From contig NZ_CP117849.1 of the NCBI RefSeq assembly GCF_026151165.2, forward strand, positions 682,001-746,000: 64,000 nucleotides of DNA, given 5' to 3'. Below the pieces are notes generated by a model. It had not been told where the DNA came from and did no database searches. It was given only the letters and a program-made list of their open reading frames with translations. This DNA is from Cryobacterium sp. SO2. Lineage in GTDB: Bacteria; Actinomycetota; Actinomycetes; Actinomycetales; Microbacteriaceae. Within the stretch, counting starts at the first letter, position 1; each line of letters begins with the position of its first letter. Below, in pieces: positions 8,372 through 17,078 of the stretch. The position numbers and the translations under genes were made by a program.

Positions 8372-9640
8372 ATGGATCAAGGCAATACCGCTTTCTTGCT
8401 TCTGTCCGCAGCGTTCGTGCTGCTCATGACCCCAGGCCTGGCCTTCTTCTACGGTGGACTGGTCAAGGCCAAGAGCGTCATCAGCATGATGATGATGAGC
8501 TTCGGCGCTCTCGGCCTGATCGGCGTGCTCTGGGTCATCTACGGCTACGCAATCGCGTTCCCCGGATCCGAAGGCACCGTCGCTCCGTGGGCCATCGACT
8601 GGTCCAACATCGGCCTGAACGCCGCCCTGGTCACCCCGGAGGGCGCCGCTTACCCGCCGCTCGCTTTCGTCGCGTTCCAGGCCACGTTCGCCATCATCAC
8701 GGTCGCACTCATCTCCGGCGCCATCGCCGACCGCGCCAAGTTCGGCTCCTGGATGATCTTCTCCGCCATCTGGGCCACCGTCGTCTACTTCCCGGTCGCT
8801 AGCTGGGTGTTCAACTTCGGCCTCGCCGAGGACGGCAGCTTCGCTTACGGCGGCTGGATCACCCACGGCCTGCAGGACGTCTTCGGCCTCGGCGCGATCG
8901 ACTTCGCCGGTGGTACCGCTGTGCACATCAACGCCGGTGCCGCTGCCCTGGCCCTCGCCCTGGTGCTCGGCAAGCGTGTCGGCTTCCAGAAGGGCGTCAG
9001 TGTTCCCCACAACCCGCCGTTCGTTCTCCTCGGCGCCGGTCTCCTGTGGTTCGGCTGGTTCGGCTTCAACGCCGGCTCCGAGCTGGCCGCGGACGGCATC
9101 GCCGCCCTCGCCTTCGTGAACACCATCGCGGCACCCGCCGCCGCCCTGCTCGCCTGGCTCGTCGTTGAGAAGATCCGCGACGGCAAGCCCACCTCGGTCG
9201 GTGCCGCATCCGGTGCCGTCGCAGGCCTCGTCGCCATCACCCCCGCCTGTGGTTCGCTGCAGCCGATCTGGGCGATCCTGCTCGGCCTGCTCGCCGGTGC
9301 GATCTGCGCCATCGCGGTCGACCTCAAGTTCAAGCTGGGCTTCGACGACTCGCTCGACGTCGTGGGCATCCACCTCGTCGGCGGCCTGCTCGGAACCCTG
9401 TACCTGGGCTTCTTCGCCAACGGCACCGGCCTCTTCCTGGGCGGCGACGGCACCCAGCTGCTCGTTCAGGCGATCGCAGCGTTCTCCGTGCTGATCTACT
9501 CCTTCGTCCTCGCGTTCATCATCGCGTTCGCCATCGAGAAGACCATCGGCTTCCGCGTGAAGAACGAAGACGAGATCGCCGGCATCGACTCTGTCGTGCA
9601 CGGTGAAGAGGGCTACGTCCTCGTTGACGCCAAGGCCTGA
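8372..9640 (+). CDS. amt: Ammonium transporter
   Basis: A 422-aa integral membrane ammonium channel of the Amt/Mep/Rh family with about eleven transmembrane helices. The family signature DFAGGTAVHINAG begins at Asp177. It supplies the first pore histidine (His185), and the second is His334 in GIHLVGGLLG, so the twin-His pore is intact. The ATG at 8372 has AGAGAGG 8 bases upstream; the family N-terminus DQGNTAFLLLSAAFVLL follows directly. There is no glnK or glnD beside it, unlike the common amtB-glnK arrangement. A strong hairpin at 9668-9707 closes the transcript. Confidence 0.95.
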   Translation: MDQGNTAFLLLSAAFVLLMTPGLAFFYGGLVKAKSVISMMMMSFGALGLIGVLWVIYGYAIAFPGSEGTVAPWAIDWSNIGLNAALVTPEGAAYPPLAFVAFQATFAIITVALISGAIADRAKFGSWMIFSAIWATVVYFPVASWVFNFGLAEDGSFAYGGWITHGLQDVFGLGAIDFAGGTAVHINAGAAALALALVLGKRVGFQKGVSVPHNPPFVLLGAGLLWFGWFGFNAGSELAADGIAALAFVNTIAAPAAALLAWLVVEKIRDGKPTSVGAASGAVAGLVAITPACGSLQPIWAILLGLLAGAICAIAVDLKFKLGFDDSLDVVGIHLVGGLLGTLYLGFFANGTGLFLGGDGTQLLVQAIAAFSVLIYSFVLAFIIAFAIEKTIGFRVKNEDEIAGIDSVVHGEEGYVLVDAKA

Positions 9641-9667
9641 GTAACCTCAAGTCCCGAGTAATCCCGA

Positions 9668-9707
9668 GATGTGCTGGATGGTTGAAATGCGAACCATCCA
9701 GCACATC
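9668..9707 (+). terminator. Rho-independent terminator of amt
   Basis: A perfect 16-bp stem, GATGTGCTGGATGGTT (9668-9683) pairing with AACCATCCAGCACATC (9692-9707), has an 8-base loop. It is followed by TTTGTGT. It lies 27 bases after the amt stop. The low-GC stem stands out from the surrounding DNA and the short T-tract fits intrinsic termination. Confidence 0.8.
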
Positions 9708-9754
9708 TTTGTGTCGGCCGACGCCGGCCCAGCCCGGCCCGGCCAAGCCAGGCA

Positions 9755-10372
9755 ATGAGCAGCACCGCAGGAGCGGATGACGGCGTCGATCCCCAGAGGA
9801 TCCCACCCCGCGCCATCCGATTCTCCGAACTTCCCCGCCAGCCGCTCGACCAGGGCAGAGGCAGCGCCCGCGAGATCGCGGCTGACCTCGGCTACGACCT
9901 GACGCTGCGCTGGCAGCTCCGGGTCGTGGAGATCAAGGACTCCACCGGCCAGCTGGTCGGCCCCGCCGGCACCCACCACTTCGTGGTCGGGCTCTCCGGC
10001 CCGCAGGTCGCGGTGCGCAACGCGGAGTCGAGTCGGGTGCTCCGCCGCGACCATGTCATGCCGGTGCCCTCCTCCACGGTGTACTTCGAGCGGCCCAAGC
10101 TGCGTCCTCCCGGGGCGAGTTCCCTCATCGTGCTCACCTTTCCCGGCGCCGGTGAACCGCCCGGTTTCGTCATCAGCATGGCCGACCCGGATGCCGACCT
10201 CGGCGCGGGCGCGCAACTCCTGGTGGCCCTGCGCGGCACCGCGCACGTGGACGGAGCCGAGGTCGGCCAGGGGTCGGCGCTGCAGCTGGATCCGGCGCAG
10301 AGTTACCGTCCGCTCGCCTCCTCCGCACAGCTGCTCACCGTGCACAGGCCCGGATCCCTCGAGGAGTCCTAG
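9755..10372 (+). CDS. Hypothetical protein with weak resemblance to HutD/Ves cupins
   Basis: A 205-aa soluble protein with no signal peptide or membrane helix. The N-terminal half contains a REIAADLG...LRWQLRVVEIKDSTGQL stretch that resembles the opening of HutD/Ves cupin-fold proteins. The C-terminal half has short beta-strand-like segments (LLVALRGTAHVDGAEVGQGSAL) typical of a cupin barrel. No metal-binding His cluster is evident. It is 9 bases upstream of the thiolase gene and probably co-transcribed with it. The HutD link is a tentative visual match, and the function is unknown. Confidence 0.5.
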   Translation: MSSTAGADDGVDPQRIPPRAIRFSELPRQPLDQGRGSAREIAADLGYDLTLRWQLRVVEIKDSTGQLVGPAGTHHFVVGLSGPQVAVRNAESSRVLRRDHVMPVPSSTVYFERPKLRPPGASSLIVLTFPGAGEPPGFVISMADPDADLGAGAQLLVALRGTAHVDGAEVGQGSALQLDPAQSYRPLASSAQLLTVHRPGSLEES

Positions 10373-10381
10373 GCTGGGGGC

Positions 10382-11644
10382 ATGAGCACTGATGCTGTCA
10401 TCGTCGACGTTGTCCGCACACCATCCGGCCGCGGCAAGCCCGGCGGCGCGCTCTCGGGGGTGCACCCGGCCGACCTGCTCGCCGGGGTGCTGAAGGACCT
10501 GGTCAACCGCAACAACCTCGACCCGGCCCTCGTCGATGACGTGATCGGCGGATGCCTCACCCAGGTGGGCGAGCAGAGCACCAACATCACCCGCACCGCG
10601 CTGCTCAGTGCGGGGTTCCCCGAATCGGTGCCCGGCACCACCATCGACCGGCAGTGCGGCTCGAGCCAGCAGGCGGCCACATTCGCCGCGCAGGGTGTGC
10701 TCGCCGGCAGCTACGACATCGTGATCGCCTGCGGGGTCGAGTCGATGAGCCGCATCCCGTTGGGCTCGGCCGGGGGACCGGTGCCGGCCGGCGGCTCCGA
10801 CGCCGCCGCACGCTCCGAGGGCTGGGGCTCGCCCACCGCCTGGTCGGCCATCGCCAGCCAAGACCCGCACGGCCGGCTCATGCACGCCCGCTACCCGCAG
10901 GGCCTGGTGGGCCAGGGCGTCTCGGCCGAACTGATCAGCGCCAAGTGGGGCCTCACCCGCACCGAGCTCGACGAATACGCCGCCCGGTCGCACCGGCTCG
11001 CGGCGGCGGCGGCCGACCGCGGCGACTTCGACGCGGCCCTGCTGCCGGTGGCCCTGCCGGACGGCCGGCTGGTGACGGCCGACGAGACCATCCGGCGTCG
11101 CAGCACCGTGGACACCCTCGCCGACCTGCCGCTGGCCTTCCGCACCGACGAGCTCGCCGCCCGGTTTCCCGAGGTGGACTGGCAGATCACCGCCGGCAAC
11201 TCCTCACCGCTCACCGACGGCGCCTCCGCCGCCCTGATCATGAGCGCCGACCGCGCCGCCGCGCTCGGCCTCACGCCCCGCGCCCGGTTCCACAGTTTCG
11301 CGGTCACCGGCAGCGACCCGCTGCTGATGCTCACCGGCGTGATCCCCGCCACCCGGCGCATCCTGGCCCGCTCGGGGCTGGGCATCGACGACCTCGATGC
11401 CTACGAGGTGAATGAGGCGTTCGCCTGCGTGCCGCTGGTGTGGCAGTCCGAACTGCACGCCGACCCCGCGCGGCTCAACGCCAGCGGCGGCGCGATCGCC
11501 CTCGGCCACGCCCTCGGGTCCTCCGGCACCCGGCTGCTCGGCACCCTGCTCAGCACCCTCGAGGCCGGCGGCGGCCGCTATGGCCTGCAGACCATGTGCG
11601 AGGGCGGCGGCATGGCCAACGCCACCATCATCGAACGGCTCTAG
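10382..11644 (+). CDS. Acetyl-CoA acyltransferase (thiolase)
   Basis: A 420-aa thiolase carrying out the last step of beta-oxidation, CoA-dependent cleavage of 3-ketoacyl-CoA (or the reverse condensation). The nucleophilic Cys92 is in DRQCGSSQQA. The active-site Asn/Glu loop is NEAFACVPL. The catalytic His is in GGAIALGHALGSSGTR, and the second Cys in the C-terminal CEGGGMANATIIERL. All are intact. It is followed two bases later by an SDR that looks like 3-hydroxyacyl-CoA dehydrogenase, so the pair performs consecutive beta-oxidation steps. Chain-length or steroid specificity cannot be read from the sequence. Confidence 0.9.
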   Translation: MSTDAVIVDVVRTPSGRGKPGGALSGVHPADLLAGVLKDLVNRNNLDPALVDDVIGGCLTQVGEQSTNITRTALLSAGFPESVPGTTIDRQCGSSQQAATFAAQGVLAGSYDIVIACGVESMSRIPLGSAGGPVPAGGSDAAARSEGWGSPTAWSAIASQDPHGRLMHARYPQGLVGQGVSAELISAKWGLTRTELDEYAARSHRLAAAAADRGDFDAALLPVALPDGRLVTADETIRRRSTVDTLADLPLAFRTDELAARFPEVDWQITAGNSSPLTDGASAALIMSADRAAALGLTPRARFHSFAVTGSDPLLMLTGVIPATRRILARSGLGIDDLDAYEVNEAFACVPLVWQSELHADPARLNASGGAIALGHALGSSGTRLLGTLLSTLEAGGGRYGLQTMCEGGGMANATIIERL

Positions 11645-11646
11645 GC

Positions 11647-12471
11647 ATGCGCGTCGACGGATGCTCCGCCCTCGTCACCGGCGCGGCCTCCGGGCTCGGC
11701 CTGGCCACCGCGCGGGCCCTGCACGCGGCCGGCGCGCACGTTGTGCTGTTCGACCTGCCTGGCTCGGCCGGGGCGGAGCGCGCCGAGGAGCTGACCGAGT
11801 TTGCCAGGTCAACGGTCGATTCCGCGAGTGTCGGCGGCACACCCGGTGCGGCGGTCGCGGCTGTATTCCGTTCCGGGGATGTAACCGTGGAGGCCGAGGT
11901 GCAGGCCGCGGTGGATGCCGCCGGTGCCCTGGGTCCGCTCCGGATCGTGGTGAACTGCGCCGGTATCGCCCCTGCCGCCCGCACGGTGGGCCGGCACGGC
12001 CCGCAACCCCTGGCCGACTTCGAGCGCGTACTGCGGGTGAACCTCCTCGGCACCTTCAACGTGGTGCGTCTGGCCGCCGCGGCCATGCAGGCCACCGACC
12101 CGATCGGCGGCACCCCTGAGCGCGGCGTGATCGTGAACACGGCATCGGTGGCGGCCTTCGACGGGCAGACCGGCCAGGCCGCGTATGCCGCCTCGAAGGG
12201 TGGCGTCGCGGCGATGACCCTGCCGCTGGCGCGGGAGTTTGCCCGCTCGCTGATCCGCGTCGTCACCATCGCACCCGGCCTGTTCGACACTCCGCTGCTG
12301 CAGGGGCTGCCCGCCGAGGCCCGCGCCTCCCTCGGCGCCCAGGTGCCGCATCCGGCCCGGCTCGGCGACCCGGCCGAGTACGCCGCCCTGGTGCGCCACA
12401 TCGTGGAGAACCCCATGCTCAACGGCGAGACCATCCGCCTCGACGGGGCCATCCGAATGGCCCCGCAGTAG
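11647..12471 (+). CDS. SDR-family 3-hydroxyacyl-CoA dehydrogenase (type 2 like)
   Basis: A short-chain dehydrogenase/reductase of 274 aa. It has the Rossmann motif TGAASGLG (11-18), NAG motif (NCAGIA, 103-108), and catalytic Ser167, Tyr180 and Lys184 (YAASK). The C-terminal NGETIRLDGAIRMAPQ is typical of the type 2 3-hydroxyacyl-CoA dehydrogenase (HSD17B10-like) branch. It should oxidise 3-hydroxyacyl-CoA to the substrate of the thiolase encoded just upstream (2-base gap). The ATG at 11647 is chosen because the open frame upstream only shadows the thiolase gene. A 9-aa GTPGAAVAA-like insertion near residue 64 is a little unusual. Confidence 0.87.
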   Translation: MRVDGCSALVTGAASGLGLATARALHAAGAHVVLFDLPGSAGAERAEELTEFARSTVDSASVGGTPGAAVAAVFRSGDVTVEAEVQAAVDAAGALGPLRIVVNCAGIAPAARTVGRHGPQPLADFERVLRVNLLGTFNVVRLAAAAMQATDPIGGTPERGVIVNTASVAAFDGQTGQAAYAASKGGVAAMTLPLAREFARSLIRVVTIAPGLFDTPLLQGLPAEARASLGAQVPHPARLGDPAEYAALVRHIVENPMLNGETIRLDGAIRMAPQ

Positions 12472-12480
12472 CAGCTCCGT

Positions 12481-12568
12481 GCTCGCGGCAGGTGTTAATC
12501 CCGGGGGCACGTGTTCATACGCGGGCCCCGAGCACCCAACGCGTGCCGCGAGCACCAACACCTGCCGC
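12481..12568. repeat. Nested intergenic palindrome (GCGGCAGGTGTT family), copy 1
   Basis: Outer arms are GCGGCAGGTGTT (12486-12497) and AACACCTGCCGC (12557-12568). A second nested pair is GCTCGCGGCA (12481-12490) with TGCCGCGAGC (12544-12553). The interior reads ATCCCGGGGGCACGTGTT and CACCCAACGCGTGCCGCGAGC. Its layout resembles the element at about 30945-31020, which shares AACGCGTGCCGCGAGC. It lies between the SDR and nucleoside hydrolase genes and could hold a terminator, but no T-run is present. Confidence 0.7.
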
Positions 12569-12641
12569 CACATCCGCACCGAACGGCAGCGACGGGGCCA
12601 CTACACTCATCAGAAAAACCCCCACAGGGAAGGTGCCAGCG

Positions 12642-13616
12642 TTGACATCATTCGACTCCGAGCTGCGCCGGGTCGTGCAGCCGCGCGCCCGGGTCATCAT
12701 CGACAACGACTTTTCCGGCGACCCAGACGGCCTCGTGCAGCTTGCGCACCACGTGCTGTCGCCGTCTGTCGAGATCCGCGCGATCATCGGCTCGCACCTC
12801 AAGCCGGGCGACCCGTTCGACCCCTCGGAGCACACCGCCGACAACGCCGCCGCGGCCGCCGCCACGGTGCTCGAGCTGCTCGGCCGCGCCGGCGCGATTC
12901 CGGTGCTGGCCGGCTCCAATCTGCCCATGACCGACCCGCTGTCGCCGCTCCGCTCGGCGGCAACGGATGCGATCATCGCCGAAGCCATGCGCACCGACAC
13001 CGACCTGCCGCTGTTCGTGGCCTGCGGGGCCGGCCTCACCGAGATCGCCAGCGCCTACCTGCTCGAACCCCGGATCGCGACCCGGCTCACCCTGGTCTGG
13101 ATCGGCGGTCCCGAACACGACGGCCTCGCCGTGCCGCCGCCCGGGTCGCACGGCCCGGAGTACAACCTGGCCATCGACATCCCGGCCGCCCGGGTGATCT
13201 TCGACTCGTTCATGCCGATCTGGCAGGTGCCGCGCGACGCGTACCGGCAGACGCTGTTCTCCTGGGCCGAACTGCTCACGGATGTGCGCCCGCACGGCGC
13301 CATCGGCGCTCACCTCTACGACGCCCTCGCGCAGGTCGCCGTCATGGCCGGCAGCCACGGCCTGCACATCGGCGAGACGTACATCCTCGGCGACAGCCCG
13401 CTCGTGCTGCTGACCGCGCTGCAGTCGTCGTTCGAGGCCGATCCTTCCTCGAGCGAATACGTCACCCGCACGGTGCCACGCATCCGCGCCGACGGGTCGT
13501 ACGACATCATCCCGCGGCAGGGTCCCCGACCGATGCGGGTCTACACCCGGCTCGACCTGCGGCTGCTCTTCGCCGACTTCACCGCCAAACTCGCCGCCCA
13601 CGCCGTGGCCGGCTGA
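12642..13616 (+). CDS. Inosine-uridine-type nucleoside hydrolase
   Basis: A cytoplasmic N-ribosyl hydrolase-like protein of about 324 aa. The N-terminal metal-binding motif appears as VIIDNDFSGDPDG (about residues 18-30). This is a variant of the canonical DxDPGxDDA in which Asp residues are kept but the spacing is altered. Further family features are VLAGSNLPM, the central FVACGAGLTEIASAYL, and VWIGGPEH. The TTG at 12642 has AGGGAAG (12627-12632) at good distance; a GTG at 12633 is too close to that site. The atypical metal motif means substrate, and even activity on nucleosides, is uncertain. No nucleoside transporter is adjacent. Confidence 0.75.
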   Translation: MTSFDSELRRVVQPRARVIIDNDFSGDPDGLVQLAHHVLSPSVEIRAIIGSHLKPGDPFDPSEHTADNAAAAAATVLELLGRAGAIPVLAGSNLPMTDPLSPLRSAATDAIIAEAMRTDTDLPLFVACGAGLTEIASAYLLEPRIATRLTLVWIGGPEHDGLAVPPPGSHGPEYNLAIDIPAARVIFDSFMPIWQVPRDAYRQTLFSWAELLTDVRPHGAIGAHLYDALAQVAVMAGSHGLHIGETYILGDSPLVLLTALQSSFEADPSSSEYVTRTVPRIRADGSYDIIPRQGPRPMRVYTRLDLRLLFADFTAKLAAHAVAG

Positions 13617-13668
13617 GCGCCCGGCCACCTCGGGCTTCCAGCCCGCGCGACGCGCGACGCGGGCAGCG

Positions 13669-13706
13669 CGCCGTTCCGCGGGTGGCGCGCCACCCGCGAA
13701 ACGGCG
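13669..13706. repeat. Palindrome CGCCGTTCCGCGGGTGGCGC family, copy 1
   Basis: A 38-base near-perfect palindrome is centred on GGTGGCGCGCCACC between the convergent nucleoside hydrolase and TetR genes. The same core recurs at 60841-60879, where the right arm GCGCGCCACCCGCGAA is identical. Both copies are followed by a short A/C stretch and CCCGCGCA. The following 13707-13768 is a GCGGCGCGGCG-rich run with nothing further recognised. Confidence 0.75.
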
Positions 13707-13768
13707 TATCACCCGCGCACCGGCATCCGGCGGCGCGGCGCGGCGAGGCGCGGCGCGGCCGCGCGGGG

Positions 13769-14386
13769 CTAGAGCTCGACCGCGAGCAGGGGGTGCAGGT
13801 AGTTGCGCATCTCCTGGGCCATGTCCAGGGAGTCGGGGGTGAGCAGCCACTGCACCTGCAGGCCGTCGCTCATGGCGATCATGCCGCGCGCCGCGCTGGT
13901 GGGATCGATGCCGATGGCCAGCTGTCCGGCAGCCTGCATCGCCTCGAACGCCTCGGTGAGAAATGAGAGCACCCACGCGTACCTGCGCACGAAATAGTCG
14001 TGGGCCGGATGCTCCGGTGAGGTCGCCTCGGCCGAGAGCACACAGTGCAGTTCCACCAGGCCGGGTTTCTCGCGGGCGTTGTAGTCGATCAGGCGCACGA
14101 AGCCGCGGATGGTCTCGATGTCGGCCTGGCCCGCGGTGTCGACGTACTCGGTGGCCCGGTCGTCGCGGAGCTCCAATACCCCGGCCAGCAGCTCATTCTT
14201 GTTGGAGAAGTGGTGCAGCAGTCCGGCCTGGCTCATACCGACGACCTCGGCGATCTCGCGAATGGAGCCGCTGCGGAAGCCGTTCGTGGCGAAGACATCC
14301 ATGCCGGCCTCGAGGATCTCCCGGCGTCGTGCCGCCGTCTTGGCGTAGGCGCCGCGCGGCTTTCGGATCGTGGCGGTAGGGATCAT
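13769..14386 (-). CDS. TetR-family regulator of the ABC/GH glycan locus
   Basis: A 205-aa TetR-type repressor. The N-terminal helix-turn-helix is clear (RREILEAGMDVFATNGF, then IREIAEVVGMSQAGLLHHF at about residues 42-60). The C-terminal ligand domain carries LSAEATSPEHPAHDYFV. It is divergent from the oligosaccharide ABC importer and glycoside hydrolase genes, so it very probably controls them. The protein at 33578-34165 is a paralogue with the same N- and C-terminal signatures, also beside a sugar locus. The shared upstream sequence at 14421-14457 is the best operator candidate. The inducer is probably a sugar or glycoside, which is unusual for TetR proteins, but this is inference. Confidence 0.88.
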   Translation of the reverse strand: MIPTATIRKPRGAYAKTAARRREILEAGMDVFATNGFRSGSIREIAEVVGMSQAGLLHHFSNKNELLAGVLELRDDRATEYVDTAGQADIETIRGFVRLIDYNAREKPGLVELHCVLSAEATSPEHPAHDYFVRRYAWVLSFLTEAFEAMQAAGQLAIGIDPTSAARGMIAMSDGLQVQWLLTPDSLDMAQEMRNYLHPLLAVEL

Positions 14387-14420
14387 GGGCCGACTCTATC
14401 GCGGTCGGTAACAATTTGGC

Positions 14421-14457
14421 GAAAACCTACCAAGTATTCGCTTTTCGTGTTAGCTTC
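14421..14457 (+). promoter_or_regulatory. Shared TetR operator/promoter, site 1
   Basis: This segment begins GAAAAC and ends TTTTCGTGTTAGCTTC. The GAAAA and TTTTC ends are inverted repeats. TAGCTT (14451-14456), with an extended TG one base upstream (TG-T-TAGCTT), is a plausible -10 element 52 bases before the binding-protein ATG. A second inverted TTGG/CCAA pair covers 14417-14432. The same pattern with identical internal spacing occurs at 34191-34227, upstream of the other TetR-linked sugar locus. Confidence 0.7.
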
Positions 14458-14508
14458 GGTTTTCGAGGCGGCCCAACGAAGGATCGCACGTACCGAAAGG
14501 GAACACCG

Positions 14509-16029
14509 ATGTTCCGATGGAAAAGCGTAACAGCGGCAGTCGCCGTTGCGGCCCTGGCTCTCACGGGTTGCTCCGCGAGTGACACGTCATCCAGCGACTC
14601 AGCGTCCAGCACTCTCACCCTGGGCCTGATCGTGCCCGCCACGACTTTCGAAGCCGCGAACATGAACTTCGCCAACGAGTCGCCCTACGGCCAGGCCGTC
14701 TACGACACCCTGCTCAAGGAAGACCCCTCCGGCGAGCTGCTCCCGAGCCTGGCTACCGAGTGGTCGTACAACGACACCAACACCGTGCTCACCCTCACCC
14801 TGCGCGACGACGTGAAGTTCACCGACGGCACCGCCTTCAACGCGGATGCTGCGGCACAGAACCTCACCCGCTTCCGCGACGGCACCTCGCCGAACAAGTC
14901 CTTCCTCGCCTCGCTCGGCAGCGCCACCGCGATCGACGACACCCACGTTGAGCTCACGCTCACCCAGCCGGACCCCGCGCTGCTGCACTACCTGACCCAG
15001 AACGCCGGCATGCAGGGCAGCCCCGCCGCGTTCGGCGCCGCTGACGCCAAGACCAACCCGGTCGGCTCCGGCCCGTACATCCTCGACACCAAGAAGACCG
15101 TCGTGGGCACCTCGTACGAGTTCACCGCGAACCCCGACTACTGGGACAAGGACAGCGTGCACTACGACAACCTGTCGCTGAAGGTCTTCGCCGACACCAC
15201 GTCGATGCTGAACGCCGTCAAGGGCGGCCAGGTCAACGGAGCCAAGCTCGGTGACAACACCAACAACGCCGAGGTGGAAGCCGCCGGGTACACCCTCAAC
15301 CCGTTCGAGCTCGACTGGACCGGCCTGATCCTCTTCGACCGCGCCGGCACCCTGAACCCCGCCCTCGCCGACGTCAAGGTTCGCCAGGCCCTCAACTACG
15401 CCATCGACGGCCCCGCCATGCTCAAGGCAGTCGGCGAAGGACTCGGCACCCCCACCACGCAGATCTTCCCCGAGTCCTCCGCGGCCTACGACAAGAAGCT
15501 CGACGACCGCTACGCCTACGACCCCGACGAGGCCAAGAAGCTGCTCGCCGAGGCCGGCTACGCCGATGGCCTCACCCTGGACATGCCCAGCACCTCGCTC
15601 GGCAACCCGGCGGTCTTCACTCTCATCGAGCAGCAGCTGAAGGATGTCGGCATCACGGTGAACTACACCGACACCGGCACCAACTTCATCGCCGACATCC
15701 TCGCCCCCAAGTACGGGGCCACCTGGATGCAGCTGCAGCAGGACAACGACTGGGCGCTGATTAACTTCGAGCTCACCCCGAACGCCTCGTTCAACCCGAC
15801 GCACTACCAGGACCCGACCGTCGACGCCCTCGTCGCCACAATCGGCACCACCACCGGTGACGAAGCCGACGCCGCGCTCAAGGAGCTCAACGCCTACGTC
15901 GTCGAGCAGGCCTGGTTCGCCCCGTGGTACCGCGTGCAGTCCAACTACGCGACGGATGCCAAGACCCAGGTGGAAACCCAGGTCGGCAACGCCTACCCCT
16001 ACCTCTGGAACTTCACCCCCGCCTCCTAG
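14509..16029 (+). CDS. ABC transporter substrate-binding lipoprotein, family 5
   Basis: A 506-aa extracytoplasmic solute-binding protein of the dipeptide/oligopeptide class (SBP_bac_5). It has a lipoprotein signal peptide with lipobox LTGC at residues 18-21, so it should be tethered to the outer face of the membrane. The mature part has family landmarks such as YDTLLKEDPSGELLPSLATE, VKFTDGTAFNADA, VGSGPYIL and VRQALNYAIDG. The ATG at 14509 has GAAAGG upstream. Although the family is named for peptides, the linkage to GH42, GH3 and GH43 genes argues for a short oligosaccharide. A strong hairpin follows the stop, as is common when the binding protein must exceed the permeases. Confidence 0.92.
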   Translation: MFRWKSVTAAVAVAALALTGCSASDTSSSDSASSTLTLGLIVPATTFEAANMNFANESPYGQAVYDTLLKEDPSGELLPSLATEWSYNDTNTVLTLTLRDDVKFTDGTAFNADAAAQNLTRFRDGTSPNKSFLASLGSATAIDDTHVELTLTQPDPALLHYLTQNAGMQGSPAAFGAADAKTNPVGSGPYILDTKKTVVGTSYEFTANPDYWDKDSVHYDNLSLKVFADTTSMLNAVKGGQVNGAKLGDNTNNAEVEAAGYTLNPFELDWTGLILFDRAGTLNPALADVKVRQALNYAIDGPAMLKAVGEGLGTPTTQIFPESSAAYDKKLDDRYAYDPDEAKKLLAEAGYADGLTLDMPSTSLGNPAVFTLIEQQLKDVGITVNYTDTGTNFIADILAPKYGATWMQLQQDNDWALINFELTPNASFNPTHYQDPTVDALVATIGTTTGDEADAALKELNAYVVEQAWFAPWYRVQSNYATDAKTQVETQVGNAYPYLWNFTPAS

Positions 16030-16039
16030 GTAGCTCTCC

Positions 16040-16070
16040 GGCCGGGCCGCGCCACGCGCGCGGCCCGGCC
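16040..16070 (+). terminator. Stem-loop between binding-protein and permease genes
   Basis: A perfect 12-bp stem, GGCCGGGCCGCG (16040-16051) with CGCGGCCCGGCC (16059-16070), has a 7-base loop. It starts 10 bases after the stop of the binding-protein gene. There is no T-tract. It more likely slows 3' decay of the binding-protein message or partially attenuates read-through than terminates fully. Confidence 0.65.
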
Positions 16071-16133
16071 CCTCCCCGGCCCATCCCCACGGGCCGGTTC
16101 CCTCTCACACGGGTCGCACAACAGTCAGGAACA

Positions 16134-17078
16134 ATGGTGTTCAGATTCATACTCCGGCGGCTGCTCTCGGGCGTCGTCCTCCTCTTCCTCATCTCCACGA
16201 TCGCGTTCTCCCTCCTCTACGTCGGCGGCGGTGACATCGCCCGCCGCATCCTGGGCCAGATGGCCACCCCGGAGACCGTCGCCCAGAAGAGCGAGGAGCT
16301 CGGCCTCAACCGTCCGCTCTATGAGCAGTACGTCGACTGGCTCTCCGGCGCTGTGCGCGGCGACCTCGGCTCGTCCTGGTTCACCGGGCAGCTCGTCACC
16401 GAGGGCATCACCTCCCGCCTGGCCGTCACCCTCTCCCTGGTCATCGGCGCGATCATCCTCATCGCCATCGTGGCCGTGATCCTCGGCGTCTGGGCCGCCA
16501 TCCGCGGCGGCTGGGCCGACAAGTTCGTGCAGGCCATCTCCATCCTCGGCTTCGCCATCCCCGGCTTCCTCATCGCCCTGGGCCTGGTCACCCTCTTCGC
16601 GCTCAACCTCAAGTTGTTCAAACCCACCGGCTACACGGCGTTCACCGATTCGCCCAGCGGATGGGCCGCCAGCGTCACCCTGCCCATCATCGCGTTGGCC
16701 ATCGGCGGCATCGCCGGTGTGGCCCAGCAGGTGCGCGGCTCGGTCGTCGATGCGCTCCGCCAGGACTACGTGCGCACCCTCCGTTCGCGCGGCCTCTCCT
16801 TCAACCGGGTGGTCTTCAAGCACGTGCTGCGCAACGCCGGCGGTCCCGCCCTGGCCGTGCTGGCCGTGCAGTTCGTCGGCCTCCTCGGCGGCGCCGTGAT
16901 CGTGGAACAGATCTTCGCGATCCCGGGCCTCGGCCAGGTGTCCGTGCAGGCCACCACCCAGGGTGACATCCCCATGGTGATGGGCCTGGTGGTGGCCACC
17001 GCCGCCATCGTCGTCATCGTCAACCTGCTCATCGACCTGCTCCAGGGCTGGCTGAACCCGAAGGTGCGCCTCTCATGA
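16134..17078 (+). CDS. ABC transporter permease, DppB type
   Basis: A 314-aa inner-membrane permease with six predicted helices. The EAA loop for docking the ATPase reads DALRQDYVRTLRSRGLSFNR. The N-terminus FRFILRRLLSGVVLLFLIST is typical of the DppB/OppB half, with a large loop between helices 1 and 2. The ATG at 16134 follows TCAGGA. The stop overlaps the start of the next gene (ATGA), so translation is coupled. It pairs with the permease domain of the fusion protein at 17075-18931 to form the channel for the family-5 binding protein upstream. Confidence 0.93.
   Translation: MVFRFILRRLLSGVVLLFLISTIAFSLLYVGGGDIARRILGQMATPETVAQKSEELGLNRPLYEQYVDWLSGAVRGDLGSSWFTGQLVTEGITSRLAVTLSLVIGAIILIAIVAVILGVWAAIRGGWADKFVQAISILGFAIPGFLIALGLVTLFALNLKLFKPTGYTAFTDSPSGWAASVTLPIIALAIGGIAGVAQQVRGSVVDALRQDYVRTLRSRGLSFNRVVFKHVLRNAGGPALAVLAVQFVGLLGGAVIVEQIFAIPGLGQVSVQATTQGDIPMVMGLVVATAAIVVIVNLLIDLLQGWLNPKVRLS

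Noticed and set aside
13707..13768. GCGGCGCGGCG-rich run as a possible simple repeat or gene remnant
   Set aside because: It is short, low-complexity and without periodicity or coding signs.
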